The position numbers and the translations under genes are program-made. Shown one piece after another: positions 8,822 to 18,907 of a stretch of 64,000 bases of DNA. The DNA comes from Roseateles terrae (GTDB taxonomy: Bacteria; Pseudomonadota; Gammaproteobacteria; Burkholderiales; Burkholderiaceae_C): NCBI RefSeq assembly GCF_014192155.1, contig NZ_JACHXO010000007.1, positions 248,001-312,000 on the forward strand, in the 5' to 3' direction. Under the pieces are notes generated by a model that was given only the letters and a program-made list of their open reading frames with translations, was not told the origin of the DNA and searched no databases. Positions within the stretch are counted from its first letter, which is position 1; each line of letters starts with the position of its first letter.

Positions 8822-10087
8822 TCAAGCGCTGGCCTTGGCCTCGCGATACACCAGCAGGGGCTTGGAATCTTCGTCAATGTTGTGCTCGTCCAGCACCACC
8901 TTCGCCACGCCGTCCAGCGAGGGCAGCTCGAACATGGTGTCGATCAGCGCATGCTCGACGATGGAACGCAGGCCGCGGGCCCCCGTCTTGCGGGCCAGTG
9001 CCTTGCGCGCCACCGCATTCAACGCGGAAGGACGCACTTCCAGCTCGACACCGTCCATCGAGAACAGCTGTTGATACTGCTTGACCAGCGCATTGCGCGG
9101 TTCGGTCAGGATCTGCACCAGGGCGTCTTCGGTCAGCTCACCCAGGGTGGCGATGACCGGCAGACGGCCGACCAGTTCAGGGATCAGGCCGAACTTGATC
9201 AGGTCACCCGGCTCCACCTCGCGGAACAGCTCGCCGACCTTCTTTTCGCTCTTGCTTTTCACCGCCGCGCCAAAACCGATGCCCGACTTCTCGGAGCGGT
9301 TCTGGATGACCTTTTCCAGGCCGTCGAAGGCGCCGCCGCAGATGAACAGGATGTTGGTCGTGTCGATCTGCAGGAAGTCCTGGTTGGGATGCTTGCGGCC
9401 GCCCTGCGGGGGCACCGAGGCCATCGTGCCTTCCACCAGCTTCAGCAGCGCCTGCTGGACGCCCTCGCCCGACACATCGCGGGTGATGGAGGGGTTGTCC
9501 GCCTTCCGGCTGATCTTGTCGATCTCGTCGATGTAGACGATGCCGCGCTGCGCCCGCTCGACGTCGTAATTGCAGTTCTGCAGCAGCTTCTGGATGATGT
9601 TTTCGACGTCTTCCCCCACATAACCGGCTTCAGTCAGGGTGGTGGCGTCGGCAATCACGAACGGCACGTTCAGGACACGGGCCAGCGTCTGGGCCAGCAG
9701 CGTCTTGCCGGAGCCGGTGGGGCCGATCAGCAGGATGTTGCTCTTGGACAGCTCCACGCCGTCCTTGGTGTCGGCCGCATGCCGCAGGCGCTTGTAATGG
9801 TTGTAGACGGCCACGGACAGCGTCCGCTTGGCCACGTCCTGGCCGATGACGTACTGGTCCAGCGTCGTCTTGATCTCGCTGGGCACCGGCAGGTCCGACT
9901 TGCTCGCGCGACCGGGTGCGGCTTCGGCCGGCACTTCATCGCGGATGATGTCGTTGCACAGCTCGATGCACTCGTCGCAGATGAACACGGACGGACCCGC
10001 GATCAGCTTCTTGACCTCATGCTGGCTCTTGCCGCAGAAGGAGCAATACAAGACTTTTTCGCTGGAGTTGCCTTTTTTCTCGGCCAT
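8822..10087 (-). CDS. clpX: ATP-dependent Clp protease ATP-binding subunit ClpX
   Basis: Product of 421 residues. ClpX is the AAA+ unfoldase that feeds tagged substrates to ClpP. The N-terminal zinc-binding domain is seen as CSFCGKSQ followed by [10 protein letters not shown]. Walker A is GPTGSGKT, Walker B YIDEIDKI, and the ClpP-binding IGF loop is present as SGIGFGA. Length matches the family (about 420). It lies 256 bases downstream of clpP; that gap contains no gene. Confidence 0.98.
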   Translation of the reverse strand: MAEKKGNSSEKVLYCSFCGKSQHEVKKLIAGPSVFICDECIELCNDIIRDEVPAEAAPGRASKSDLPVPSEIKTTLDQYVIGQDVAKRTLSVAVYNHYKRLRHAADTKDGVELSKSNILLIGPTGSGKTLLAQTLARVLNVPFVIADATTLTEAGYVGEDVENIIQKLLQNCNYDVERAQRGIVYIDEIDKISRKADNPSITRDVSGEGVQQALLKLVEGTMASVPPQGGRKHPNQDFLQIDTTNILFICGGAFDGLEKVIQNRSEKSGIGFGAAVKSKSEKKVGELFREVEPGDLIKFGLIPELVGRLPVIATLGELTEDALVQILTEPRNALVKQYQQLFSMDGVELEVRPSALNAVARKALARKTGARGLRSIVEHALIDTMFELPSLDGVAKVVLDEHNIDEDSKPLLVYREAKASA

Positions 10088-10343
10088 GGGAGTGCTGCTA
10101 GATACAGGCGTTGTGCCTGCATTGATGATAGTTCAATTGCCGGGACCGTCTGCGTGGGGATAAAAGCCCCTAAGGTGGCTTAGTTACGATCCTGGGCAAT
10201 CCGTGGTGCCGGGCGGGCCTGGGAGCACCCGGCCAGGCCCTGGCAGGGCCTGGAAAGGCCAGCCGCGGGGGGTGAGTCAGCGCAGCGCGAAGCAGGTTCG
10301 CCCTCCGTCCGCTGACCCGCCACCCCCGGCGGCTGCGCGGGTG

Positions 10344-10952
10344 TCAGCCGCGCTTTTCGATGACCTGGTCCACCAGGCCGTAGGTCTGGGCTTCCGGGGC
10401 GGACATGAAGTAGTCGCGCTCGGTGTCGGCCTGGATCTTTTCCAGCGGCTGACCGGTGCGCTCTGCCAGGATGCGGTTGAGCTGCTCACGGGTCTTGAGG
10501 ATCTCACGGGCGTGGATCTCGATGTCCGTGGCCTGGCCCTGCGCACCGCCCAGCGGCTGGTGAATCATGATCTTGGCATTGGGCAGCGAGAAGCGCTTGC
10601 CCTTGGCCCCTGCAGCCAGCAGGAAGGCGCCCATGCTGGCAGCCATGCCCATGCACAGGGTGGAGACCTGCGGCTTGATGAACTGCATGGTGTCGTAAAT
10701 CGACATGCCGGCCGAGACGCTACCGCCCGGGGAATTGATGTACAGCGAGATTTCCTTGTCCGGGTTCTCGCTCTCCAGGAACAGCAGCTGAGCCACCACG
10801 AGGTTGGCCACGGCGTCGTTGACGGGGCCCACCAGGAAGACGATGCGCTCGCGCAGCAGCCGGCTGTAGATGTCGTAGGCGCGTTCGCCGCGGCCCGACT
10901 GTTCGATGACGATGGGCACCATGCCCAGGTTGCTAGTTTCCAGAGCGCTCAT
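10344..10952 (-). CDS. clpP: ATP-dependent Clp protease proteolytic subunit
   Basis: Product of 202 residues from the ATG at 10952 ([18 protein letters not shown]). An upstream in-frame ATG at 10988 would add 12 residues, but AGAGGA stands at the right distance before 10952. The catalytic triad is visible: serine in GMAASMGAF, histidine in IMIHQPLGG, and the downstream aspartate in ERDYFMS. ClpP forms the double heptameric chamber used with ClpX. It is downstream of tig with a terminator-like hairpin between. Confidence 0.97.
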   Translation of the reverse strand: MSALETSNLGMVPIVIEQSGRGERAYDIYSRLLRERIVFLVGPVNDAVANLVVAQLLFLESENPDKEISLYINSPGGSVSAGMSIYDTMQFIKPQVSTLCMGMAASMGAFLLAAGAKGKRFSLPNAKIMIHQPLGGAQGQATDIEIHAREILKTREQLNRILAERTGQPLEKIQADTERDYFMSAPEAQTYGLVDQVIEKRG

Positions 10953-11053
10953 GAAATCCTCTGTTGTGGTTGGCGTCACGTGACTCATTATGTCCCGCGA
11001 TGCAAGTCCCTGCCCTGAGGCGCAGGACTGACCTACATGGGGGTGACTCCGCG

Positions 11054-11089
11054 AAAAACAAAGGCGCCGGCCTCGCGGCGCGGCGCCTT
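11054..11089 (-). terminator. Intrinsic terminator after tig
   Basis: AAGGCGCCG (11061-11069) pairs with CGGCGCCTT (11081-11089). On the minus strand the stem is followed by TGTTTTT. It separates tig (ends 11115) from clpP, so clpP probably also has a promoter of its own. Confidence 0.7.
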
Positions 11090-11114
11090 CAGGCGGGAGG
11101 ACCCGAAACGGCGA

Positions 11115-12425
11115 TCAGGCGTTGGCCATCAGCTCGTCAAACGGCACCTGCTTGTCTTCGACCTTGGCCTTGCCCAGGACGAAATCGGTGACGTTGTTTT
11201 CGATGACGACGGCTTCGACTTCAGCCATGCGCTCGCGGTCCGACAGGTACCAGCGCACCACTTCCGCCGGCTTCTCGTAGCTCTGCGAGATTTCTTCGAT
11301 ATGCGCCTGCAGCTGCTCAGGCTTGGCCTGCAGGTTGTTCGAACGCACCAGCTCGGCCACGACCAGGCCCAGGCGGACACGCTTTTCAGCCTGGTCCTTG
11401 AACAGTTCGGCGGGGATCGGGGCCTTGTCGGCGTCCTTCACACCACGCTTCTTCAGGTCTTCGCGGGCATTGCCGACCATGCGCTCGGCTTCGCCTTCGA
11501 CGAGGGCGTTGGGCACATCCAGCTCGGCCTTGGCGACCAGTGCGTCCATGGCGGCAGCCTTGTTGCGGGCCAGCACGCGGAACTTCACTTCACGCTCGAG
11601 GTTCTTCTTGATGTCGGCGCGCAGGGCTTCGACGGTGCCTTCCTTGATGCCCAGGGCCTTGGCGAACGATTCGTTCACTTCCGGCAGGTGCTGGGCTTCG
11701 ATCTTCTTGACCGTCACCAGGAAGTCGGCTTCCTTGCCGGCCACTTCCTTGCCGTGGTAGTCCTCGGGGAAGGCCAGCGGGAAGGTCTTGGATTCACCCG
11801 ACTTCATGCCGCGCACGGCCTTTTCGAAGGCTTCGAGCATCTGGCCCTCGCCCAGCAGGAACTGGAAGCCATCGGCCTTGCCGCCGGCAAAGGGTTCGCC
11901 GTCGATCTTGCCTTCGAAGTCGATGGTGACGCGGTCGCCATCGGCGGCCACATCGGCGGCACCGCGCTGGGCGAAGCTGCGACGCTGCTTGCGCAGGATC
12001 TCGACGGTCTTGTCGATGGCTTCTTCGGTGACTTCAGCGGAGACGCGCTCGACGGTGGCCTCGGCCAGATCGCCCAGCTTCACTTCGGGATAGACCTCGA
12101 AGGTGGCGTCGAAGGCCAGATCGCCTTCGGCAGCGCCATCCTTCTGTTCGATGCGGGGCATGCCGGCCACGCGCAGCTTGGCCTCATTGGCCGCCTGGCT
12201 GAAGGCCTGGCCCAGCTTGTCGTTGACCACTTCGTACTGCACCGAGGCGCCGTAGCGCTGGGCGACGAAGGACATCGGCACCTTGCCGGGACGGAAGCCG
12301 TCAGCCTTGACGGTGCGGGCCAGCTTCTTCAGACGGGCCTCGACCTCGCTGTTGATGTCAGCGGCCGCCAGCGTGAGCGTGATGCGGCGTTCGAGCTTTT
12401 CGAGAGTTTCGACGGTGACAGCCAT
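11115..12425 (-). CDS. tig: Trigger factor, ribosome-bound chaperone and peptidyl-prolyl isomerase
   Basis: Product of 436 residues. The N-terminal ribosome-binding domain begins [19 protein letters not shown] and contains the GFRPGKVPM signature that contacts the ribosome (here [13 protein letters not shown]). The central FKBP-type domain follows ([22 protein letters not shown]). The C-terminal helical arm completes the usual length. The tig-clpP-clpX-lon order is common in proteobacteria. A tRNA-Leu gene lies 23 bases upstream on the same strand. Confidence 0.98.
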   Translation of the reverse strand: MAVTVETLEKLERRITLTLAAADINSEVEARLKKLARTVKADGFRPGKVPMSFVAQRYGASVQYEVVNDKLGQAFSQAANEAKLRVAGMPRIEQKDGAAEGDLAFDATFEVYPEVKLGDLAEATVERVSAEVTEEAIDKTVEILRKQRRSFAQRGAADVAADGDRVTIDFEGKIDGEPFAGGKADGFQFLLGEGQMLEAFEKAVRGMKSGESKTFPLAFPEDYHGKEVAGKEADFLVTVKKIEAQHLPEVNESFAKALGIKEGTVEALRADIKKNLEREVKFRVLARNKAAAMDALVAKAELDVPNALVEGEAERMVGNAREDLKKRGVKDADKAPIPAELFKDQAEKRVRLGLVVAELVRSNNLQAKPEQLQAHIEEISQSYEKPAEVVRWYLSDRERMAEVEAVVIENNVTDFVLGKAKVEDKQVPFDELMANA

Positions 12426-12448
12426 AGTGGACTCGGAAACAGTTGGAG

Positions 12449-12535
12449 TGGTGCGCGGGGCCGGACTCGAACCGGCACGCCCGTGAAGGCGTCAGGACCT
12501 AAACCTGGTGCGTCTACCAATTTCGCCACCCGCGC
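12449..12535 (-). tRNA. tRNA-Leu (anticodon UAG)
   Basis: Starts GCGCGGG at 12535 and ends CCCGCGC-A-CCA at 12449; the anticodon loop TTTAGGT carries TAG. The 87-base length and long variable arm fit leucine. A TACAAT -10-like box on the minus strand at 12614-12609 could serve this gene and tig. Confidence 0.96.
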
Positions 12536-12669
12536 TGGGTAACAAGGGCAGCGCAGCGCCCCGGCTGCCCCTTGGTAATGATCCGGCGTTGAATCCGGGA
12601 AACCGGCGATTGTAGCCGTTAGAAGCGCGGTTTCCGCGCCCCGGGGGGCGGGTAAGCCCGGGGGTGGGG

Positions 12670-15600
12670 TCAGGCGCGACCGACGGAGGGGTCCCGCTCA
12701 ATCCGGAACCAGGCTGCATACATCGCCGGCAGGGCCAGCAGCGTGAGCACGGTGGCCACGATCAGGCCGCCCATGATGGCCACGGCCATCGGGCCCCAGA
12801 ACACGCTGCGCGACAGCGGCACCATGGCCAGCACCGCGGCGGCCGCGGTCAGCGCGATCGGGCGCAGACGACGCACGGCGGACTCGACGATGGCCTGCGC
12901 CGGCGGCACGCCGCGGCTGCGGTCCTGCTCGATCTGGTCGATCAGGATCACCGAGTTCCGCTGGATCATGCCCATCAGCGCGATGACCCCCAGCAGCGCC
13001 ACGAAACCGAACGGCCGGTTCAGCAGCAGCAGCGCGGCGGAGACGCCGGCGATGCCGAGGAAGCCGGTCAGGAAGGCCAGCATGGCGCGGGAGAAGCTGT
13101 GCAGCTGCAGCATCAGCAGGGTGAAGGTGATGAACAGCATGATCGGCACGCCGGCGGCGATCGAGCCGGTGCCCTTGCTGCTTTCCTCCACCGCACCGGC
13201 GATGGTGATGTTGTAGCCGGGCGGCAGTTCCTTGCCGATGTCACGGATCTTGGGCCAGACCTGGTCGGTCACCGTCGCGCCCTGCAGGCCTTCGATGACG
13301 TCGCCCTGCACGGTGATGGCGTACTGGCGCCCTTCCCGGTGCATCACCCCCGGCTCCCAGCTCAGGCGCGGCTTGGCCACCTGGGTCAGCGGGACCGCTC
13401 GGCCGGAGGCGGTGGTGACGTAGGCATTGGCCAGCTTGGTCAGCGTGTCACGCTCGGCCACTGGCTGGCGCAGCACGATGTCGATGAGCCGGTCCGCTTC
13501 GCGGTACTGGCCGACGGTGTTGCCGGTCAGCAGCAGGCGCACCGCCTGGGAGATGCCCTGGCTGGTCACGCCCAGGGCGCGTGCCTTGTCCTGGTCCACA
13601 TCCAGGTGCAGCACCTTGATGGCCTCGTTCCAGTCGTCATTCACGCCCAGCATGTTGGGATTGCCGCGCATGACCTCCTTGGCCTTGTCCGCCGCCTGGC
13701 GCAGCAGCGCCGGATCATCCCCCGCGATGCGGAACTGCACCGGATACGGCACCGGCGGCCCATTGGGCAGCAGCTTCACACGGCCGCGCACCTCGGAGAA
13801 CTCCGACGCCAGCAGCGTCGGCAGGCGCTTGCGCAGCACCTCCCGGTCGGCCAGGGACCTGGGCAGGATGATGGCCTGGCTCACATTGGAGTTGGGCAGG
13901 ATCTGGTCCAGCGGCAGATAGAAGCGCGGCACGCCGGAGCCCACCCAGGTGGTGATGCTGCCGACCAGCGGGTCCTTCATCATGCGGGCTTCAAAGCGCT
14001 TGGCCACCGCATGGCTTTCCTCGATGGTGGCGCCTTCCGGCAGCCACAGGTCCACCAGGATTTCCGGGCGGCTCGAGTCGGGGAAGAACTGCTGCTGCAC
14101 CTTGCCCATGCCGACCAGACCCAGCACGAACACCAGAATGGTCGTCGCGATGGTCTTCCAGCGGTGATGCACACACCAGGCCACCAGACGGCGGAACCGG
14201 GTGTAGAACGGCGTGTCGAAGACCTCGTGCGATTCACCCTCGTGCCCGGCGCGGGTCTTGAGCAGCAGCGCGCCCAGATAAGGCACGAAGTACACCGAGA
14301 CGAACCACGAGATCACCAGCGCCGCGGCGGTCACCGCAAAGATGGCGAAGGTGTATTCACCCACCGTGGACTTGGCCAGGCCGATGGGCAGGAACCCCAC
14401 GGCGGTGATCAAAGTGCCGGTCAGCATCGGCTTGGCGGTCACGTCATAGGCATACGTGGCCGCATGCATCTTGTCGTAGCCCTCTTCCAGCTTGCGGACC
14501 ATCATTTCCACCGCAATGATGGCGTCGTCCACCAGCAGGCCCAGCGCGATGATCAGCGAGCCCAGCGAGATCTTGTGCAGCCCCACGCCGGCGTAATACA
14601 TCACGACGAAGGTGATGGCCAGCACCAGCGGAATCGTGATGCCCACCACCAGCCCTGGCCACACGTCGATGCGCAGCGGCTTGGTGTGCAGGCCCAGGCT
14701 GATGAAGCTCACGCCCAGCACCACGACCACGGCTTCGATCAGCACGTGCACAAACTCGCCCACCGAGGTCTTCACCGCCTGCGGCTGGTCCTGGATCTGC
14801 GCCAGCGACATGCCGGCGGGCAGCGTCTTCTGGATGCGTTCGGTGGCCTTCCTCAAGGCCTTGCCCAGGGCGATGATGTCGCCGCCCTTGCCCATGGACA
14901 CGCCCATCGCCACCACCTGGTGGCCCTGATAGCGGACCATGGTGGAGGCCGGGTCGACAAAGCCGCGGCGCACCGTGGCGATATCTCCCAGACGCAGGCT
15001 GCTGGCCACACCCGTGGTGGTGTTGACGCCGCGGATGGGGAACTCATTCAGCGCCTGCACCGAATTGAGCTGGCCTTCGACACGGATCTCGACCTTGCTG
15101 GTGCCGGCATCCATCACGCCGGCGCTCTCCACCGCATTTTGCGCATTGAGCTGCGCCACGACCTGGTTGAAGTCCAGGCCCAGCTCGGCGAGCCGCTTCT
15201 GAGAAATCTCGACGTACAGCTTTTCCGCCTGCACGCCGAACAGATCGACCTTGGCGACGTCCGGCAGGCGCAGCAGTTCGGAGCGCACCGCTTCCGCCTG
15301 CTGGCGCAGCTCTTCCATGCTGAAGCCGCCGTCGGAATTCAGCGCGAAGATGGAGCCGTAGACATCCCCGAATTCATCGTTGAAGAACGGGCCGAGCACC
15401 CCCTGCGGCAGCGTGGCCCGCATGTCGCCGATCTTCTTGCGGACGGTGTACCAGAGGTTGGGCACCTCGCCTGGAGAGGTGCTGTCCTTCACCTGGAAGA
15501 TGGTCAGCGATTCGCCGGGTTTGGTGTAGCTGCGGATCTTGTCCGCATGCGGCACTTCCTGCAGGGTGCGTTCGATCTTGTCGGTCACCTGCTCGGCCAT

Positions 15601-15798
15601 CTGCTGCGGCGTGGCGCCCGGCCAGTAGGCCTGCACCACCATGGCGCGGAAGGTGAAGGGCGGATCTTCATCCTGCCCCAGCTGGAAGTAGGCGGCAAAG
15701 CCCAGGATCATCAGCACCACCATCAGGTAGCGCGTCAGGGGGGCATGCTCCAGCGCCCAGCGCGAGAGGTTGAATCCGGCGCGGCTCGGGTTGCTCAT
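12670..15798 (-). CDS. RND efflux pump inner-membrane subunit (AcrB family, TriC-like)
   Basis: Product of 1042 residues, right for an AcrB-type transporter with twelve membrane helices and two large periplasmic loops. The N-terminal stretch QLGQDEDPPFTFRAMVV and NDEFGDVYGSIFALN resemble the TriC-type branch rather than classic AcrB. The second repeat contains RPFGFVALLGVIALMGMI followed by RNSVILIDQ, the usual RND helix-11 motif. It is co-transcribed with the membrane-fusion protein gene 13 bases upstream. No outer-membrane channel gene is adjacent, so the pump would need one encoded elsewhere. The substrate cannot be told. Confidence 0.93.
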   Translation of the reverse strand: MSNPSRAGFNLSRWALEHAPLTRYLMVVLMILGFAAYFQLGQDEDPPFTFRAMVVQAYWPGATPQQMAEQVTDKIERTLQEVPHADKIRSYTKPGESLTIFQVKDSTSPGEVPNLWYTVRKKIGDMRATLPQGVLGPFFNDEFGDVYGSIFALNSDGGFSMEELRQQAEAVRSELLRLPDVAKVDLFGVQAEKLYVEISQKRLAELGLDFNQVVAQLNAQNAVESAGVMDAGTSKVEIRVEGQLNSVQALNEFPIRGVNTTTGVASSLRLGDIATVRRGFVDPASTMVRYQGHQVVAMGVSMGKGGDIIALGKALRKATERIQKTLPAGMSLAQIQDQPQAVKTSVGEFVHVLIEAVVVVLGVSFISLGLHTKPLRIDVWPGLVVGITIPLVLAITFVVMYYAGVGLHKISLGSLIIALGLLVDDAIIAVEMMVRKLEEGYDKMHAATYAYDVTAKPMLTGTLITAVGFLPIGLAKSTVGEYTFAIFAVTAAALVISWFVSVYFVPYLGALLLKTRAGHEGESHEVFDTPFYTRFRRLVAWCVHHRWKTIATTILVFVLGLVGMGKVQQQFFPDSSRPEILVDLWLPEGATIEESHAVAKRFEARMMKDPLVGSITTWVGSGVPRFYLPLDQILPNSNVSQAIILPRSLADREVLRKRLPTLLASEFSEVRGRVKLLPNGPPVPYPVQFRIAGDDPALLRQAADKAKEVMRGNPNMLGVNDDWNEAIKVLHLDVDQDKARALGVTSQGISQAVRLLLTGNTVGQYREADRLIDIVLRQPVAERDTLTKLANAYVTTASGRAVPLTQVAKPRLSWEPGVMHREGRQYAITVQGDVIEGLQGATVTDQVWPKIRDIGKELPPGYNITIAGAVEESSKGTGSIAAGVPIMLFITFTLLMLQLHSFSRAMLAFLTGFLGIAGVSAALLLLNRPFGFVALLGVIALMGMIQRNSVILIDQIEQDRSRGVPPAQAIVESAVRRLRPIALTAAAAVLAMVPLSRSVFWGPMAVAIMGGLIVATVLTLLALPAMYAAWFRIERDPSVGRA

Positions 15799-15811
15799 GG
15801 GACCGCTCCGA

Positions 15812-17005
15812 TCAGCGCTGCGACGAGGCGCCGGCCACAGGCACCGCCGAAGCGGTGGGCGCGGCAGCCGTCGGCGACGTGCCTTCCGCCGGCGGGCCGG
15901 GCGGACGGAAACGCTTCACCTTCTGGCCCGGGGTCAGCACATGGGCACCGGCGGTCACCACTTCCATGCCGGGCGTCAGGCCCTGGACGATCAGGTCGTT
16001 GCCTTCGGCGCCGACCACCTGCACCGGACGCGGCTGCACCGTCATGGTCTTGCCGTCCAGCAGCAGCACGGCGCTGCGGCCCTGAATCTCGGCAACCGCG
16101 CTCAGCGGCAGCTTGATGGCCTGGTCGGACTGGGTGCCGGTGAGCACCACCGTGGCCGTCTGGCCCAGGCGCACATCGGCGCCCTTGAGTTCCGCCTTGG
16201 CCAGGAAGGTGCGGGTCACCGGGTCGGCCGACGCCGCCAGTTCACGCAGTTCGATCGGGCGCGGTGTGTCCTTGGCGTCGGTCCACAGACGCACACTCAG
16301 GCCGCCCGGCTGGGCGGCGGCGGCGCGCACCAGCGGCACCTGGTCTTCGGGGACGGAGAACACGATGTCCCGCGGGCCGTCGTTGGCCACGCGCACGATC
16401 GGCGTGCCGGCGGCCACCACCATGCCGGGTTCGGCATCCACCCCGGTCACGACGCCGGCGGCATCGGCCACCAGCGAGGAATACTGGGACTGGTTACGCT
16501 GGACGTCGGACTGGGCGCGGGCCTGTTCGTATTGCGCCTGCGCGGCCTTGAAGGCGGCATCCCGACGGTCGAGTTCAGCGGCGCTGATGAAACCCTGGCG
16601 ATGCAGGTCGATATAACGCCGGTAGTCGGCACCGAGCTGGTCGCGGTTGACCTTGGCGGCCAGCACCGAGGCCTTCGCCGCCTCCTGCGCCAGCATCAGA
16701 TCCTGGCTGTCCAGACGCGCCAGCACCTGCCCGGGCTTGACCACCGTGCCCAGGTCCACCTTGCGCTCGAGCAGCTTGCCGCCAACGCGGAACGACAAAC
16801 GCGATTCCAGGCGGGCCCGCACTTCCGCCGCATATTCGCGCTGCATGCCGGCCGACTGCGCGGTCAGCACCTGGGTGCGCACATAGCGATCGGGTTCCGG
16901 CGGCTGTTCATGCTGACCGCAGGCGACCAGCGCCACCACGGGCAGGGACAGCAACACCCGGCTGAGCAGCCGCGAACCCGACGACACAAGAAACTGATGG
17001 GGCAT
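15812..17005 (-). CDS. RND efflux periplasmic adaptor (membrane-fusion lipoprotein)
   Basis: Product of 397 residues from the ATG at 17005 (MPHQFLVSSGSRLL). A signal peptide ends in the lipobox-like ALVAC near residue 30, so the protein is probably lipid-anchored. The lipoyl/barrel-sandwich halves (LSFRVGGKLLERKVDLGTVVKPGQVLARLD) flank a coiled-coil hairpin rich in Ala, Gln and Arg, followed by the beta-barrel and membrane-proximal domains. This is the standard adaptor layout. The longer open frame reaching 17179 crosses the promoter and operator and is not used. Confidence 0.93.
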   Translation of the reverse strand: MPHQFLVSSGSRLLSRVLLSLPVVALVACGQHEQPPEPDRYVRTQVLTAQSAGMQREYAAEVRARLESRLSFRVGGKLLERKVDLGTVVKPGQVLARLDSQDLMLAQEAAKASVLAAKVNRDQLGADYRRYIDLHRQGFISAAELDRRDAAFKAAQAQYEQARAQSDVQRNQSQYSSLVADAAGVVTGVDAEPGMVVAAGTPIVRVANDGPRDIVFSVPEDQVPLVRAAAAQPGGLSVRLWTDAKDTPRPIELRELAASADPVTRTFLAKAELKGADVRLGQTATVVLTGTQSDQAIKLPLSAVAEIQGRSAVLLLDGKTMTVQPRPVQVVGAEGNDLIVQGLTPGMEVVTAGAHVLTPGQKVKRFRPPGPPAEGTSPTAAAPTASAVPVAGASSQR

Positions 17006-17058
17006 GAAGCACCTCGACGTGAAAGCGGCGCCCAAGGAGCCGCCGCAAGCAGTAACTG

Positions 17059-17101
17059 ACTGACCGGTCAGTAATGTATTCAGAGGGTATCCAAGTGTCA
17101 A
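17059..17101 (-). promoter_or_regulatory. Promoter and palindromic operator of the RND efflux operon
   Basis: On the minus strand TTGACA (17101-17096) and TACATT (17078-17073) are spaced by 17 bases, a good sigma-70 promoter. ACTGACCGGTCAGT (17059-17072) is a perfect 14-base palindrome that starts next to the -10 box, where a repressor would block transcription. Its shape is typical of TetR-family efflux regulators. No such regulator gene is adjacent. Confidence 0.7.
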
Positions 17102-17171
17102 ACTGCTCCTTAGACGGTCTTGCCCCTCTCCGGTGCTGCCGGACCCGCCAGGGTCGCGGACAATCCGGCCC

Positions 17172-18041
17172 GTGAGCATAGAGCACTACGAAAACTTTCC
17201 GGTGGCCTCCTGGCTGTGTCCGCCCGCGTTGCGGCCGCCGATCACCGCCATCTACCACTTCGCCCGCACGGCGGATGATCTGGCCGACGAAGGCAACGCG
17301 ACCGCCGCCGAACGGCTGGCGGATCTGGCGGCCTTTCGGGCTGACCTGCGTGCCGTGGCGGCCGGTCAGGCGCCGTCGCCGCGCTGGGAGCGTACAGTGT
17401 TCCGTGCGCTGGGTGTGGCGCTGGTCGAACACCGGCTGCCCGTGGCCTTGCTGGAAGATCTGCTGGACGCCTTCGAACAGGACCTGGTCAAGCAGTCCTA
17501 TGCCGACCGGGCCGAACTGCTGGACTACTGCCGCCGCTCCGCCAATCCGGTGGGACGCCTGCTGCTGCATCTGTACGGCCTGAACGATCCGGTGGCCCTG
17601 GCCCGGTCGGACGCCATCTGCAGCGCCCTGCAGCTGATCAACTTCTGGCAGGACTTCACCATCGACGGTCCCCGCGGCCGGGTGTATGCCCCCGAGACCG
17701 ATCTGCAGCGTCATGGCCTCCAGGGACAGCAACTGTTGGCGCTGCAAGACAGCCCGGCGGCCCGCGCCTTGATTGCCGATCTGTGCGGCTGGGCCCGCGC
17801 CCTGATGCTGGAAGGCGCGCCGCTGGTGTTCCAGCTGCCCGGACGTGCCGGCTGGGAGCTGCGCTTGGTGGTACAAGGCGGCCTGCGAATTCTTCAGAAA
17901 CTGGAAGCCATGCACTTTGCTGCCCTGGTGCAACGCCCCCGCCTGCGCGCTTCGGACGCGCCGGCGCTGCTGTGGGCGGCCCTGCGCATGCGAGCCCCTG
18001 AGCCGCAGGCACGTTCGCGGCATCCGGAGATCACCCCATGA
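17172..18041 (+). CDS. hpnC: Squalene synthase family protein HpnC (hydroxysqualene synthase)
   Basis: Product of 289 residues from a GTG at 17172 (MSIEHYENFPVASWLCPP), matching the family start exactly. The first Asp-rich motif FARTADDLADEG and the second, NFWQDFTIDGPRGRVY, bind diphosphate through Mg2+. In the known three-step route HpnD makes presqualene diphosphate, HpnC turns it into hydroxysqualene and HpnE reduces it to squalene for hopanoids. The stop overlaps the hpnD start (ATGA). An in-frame GTG at 17133 is less likely. Confidence 0.94.
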   Translation: MSIEHYENFPVASWLCPPALRPPITAIYHFARTADDLADEGNATAAERLADLAAFRADLRAVAAGQAPSPRWERTVFRALGVALVEHRLPVALLEDLLDAFEQDLVKQSYADRAELLDYCRRSANPVGRLLLHLYGLNDPVALARSDAICSALQLINFWQDFTIDGPRGRVYAPETDLQRHGLQGQQLLALQDSPAARALIADLCGWARALMLEGAPLVFQLPGRAGWELRLVVQGGLRILQKLEAMHFAALVQRPRLRASDAPALLWAALRMRAPEPQARSRHPEITP

Positions 18042-18907
18042 ACGCGCCCACTGCCCCGTCCACGCCCGAACAGTACGTGCAACAGAAAGCCGCCCAGAGC
18101 GGCTCGAGCTTTTATTACGCCTTTCTGTTCCTGCCCCCTCCCCGCCGCGCGGCCATCACCGCCTTCTACGCCTTCTGCCGCGAAGTGGACGATGTGGTGG
18201 ACGAGGTCTCCGACCCTGGCGTCGCCGCGACCAAGCTGGCCTGGTGGCGCAAGGAAGTGATGGGCGCCTTTGCCGGGCAGCCGCAGCATCCGGCGATGAA
18301 GGCCCTGATGCCGCACTGCGCCGACTACGACATCCGGGCCGAACACTGCCTGGCGGTGATCGACGGCTGCCAGATGGACCTGGACCAGACCCGCTACCTC
18401 GACTTCGCCGGCCTGCAGCGCTATTGCCATCTGGTGGCTGGCGTGGTGGGGGAAGTGGCGTCGGGCATCTTCGGCCGCCGCGCCGCCCGCACGGTGGACT
18501 ATGCCCACAAGCTGGGTCTGGCAATGCAGCTGACCAACATCATTCGCGATGTGGGCGATGACGCTCGCCGCGGCCGCATCTACCTGCCGGTGTCGGAGCT
18601 GCAGCAGTTCGATGTGAAGGCGCACGAGATCCTCAAGCGCGAGGCGCCCTGGGGCTACAGCGACCGTTTCACCGCGCTGATGAAGTTCCAGGCGGACCGC
18701 GCCCATGCGCTCTATGACGAAGCGTTCAGCCTGCTGGCCGACGAGGACCGCAAGGCCCAGAAGCCTGGGCTGATGATGGCCAACATCTACCGCACGCTGC
18801 TGCGCGAGATCGAGGCGGAAAACTTCCAGGTGCTGCATCAGCGGATCTCGCTGACGCCGGTGCGCAAGCTCTGGATCGCGATGCGGACCAACTGGCGCGG
18901 CCGGTGA
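18038..18907 (+). CDS. hpnD: Presqualene diphosphate synthase HpnD
   Basis: Product of 289 residues. It joins two farnesyl diphosphates into presqualene diphosphate. The two Asp-rich motifs are FCREVDDVVDEVSD and LTNIIRDVGDDARRGRIYLP, and SSFYYAFLFLPPPRRAAI is the family N-terminal signature. It overlaps hpnC by four bases and hpnE by four bases, so the three are translationally coupled. Confidence 0.95.
   Translation: MNAPTAPSTPEQYVQQKAAQSGSSFYYAFLFLPPPRRAAITAFYAFCREVDDVVDEVSDPGVAATKLAWWRKEVMGAFAGQPQHPAMKALMPHCADYDIRAEHCLAVIDGCQMDLDQTRYLDFAGLQRYCHLVAGVVGEVASGIFGRRAARTVDYAHKLGLAMQLTNIIRDVGDDARRGRIYLPVSELQQFDVKAHEILKREAPWGYSDRFTALMKFQADRAHALYDEAFSLLADEDRKAQKPGLMMANIYRTLLREIEAENFQVLHQRISLTPVRKLWIAMRTNWRGR

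Noticed and set aside
12664-16116. Very long plus-strand open frame (about 1150 codons) opposite the RND transporter
   Set aside because: It is His/Gln/Gly-rich with no domain and mirrors the minus-strand codons of a clear RND gene; a G+C-rich antisense shadow. The same applies to those at 588-2570, 34783-36700, 40056-42755 and 52616-56293.
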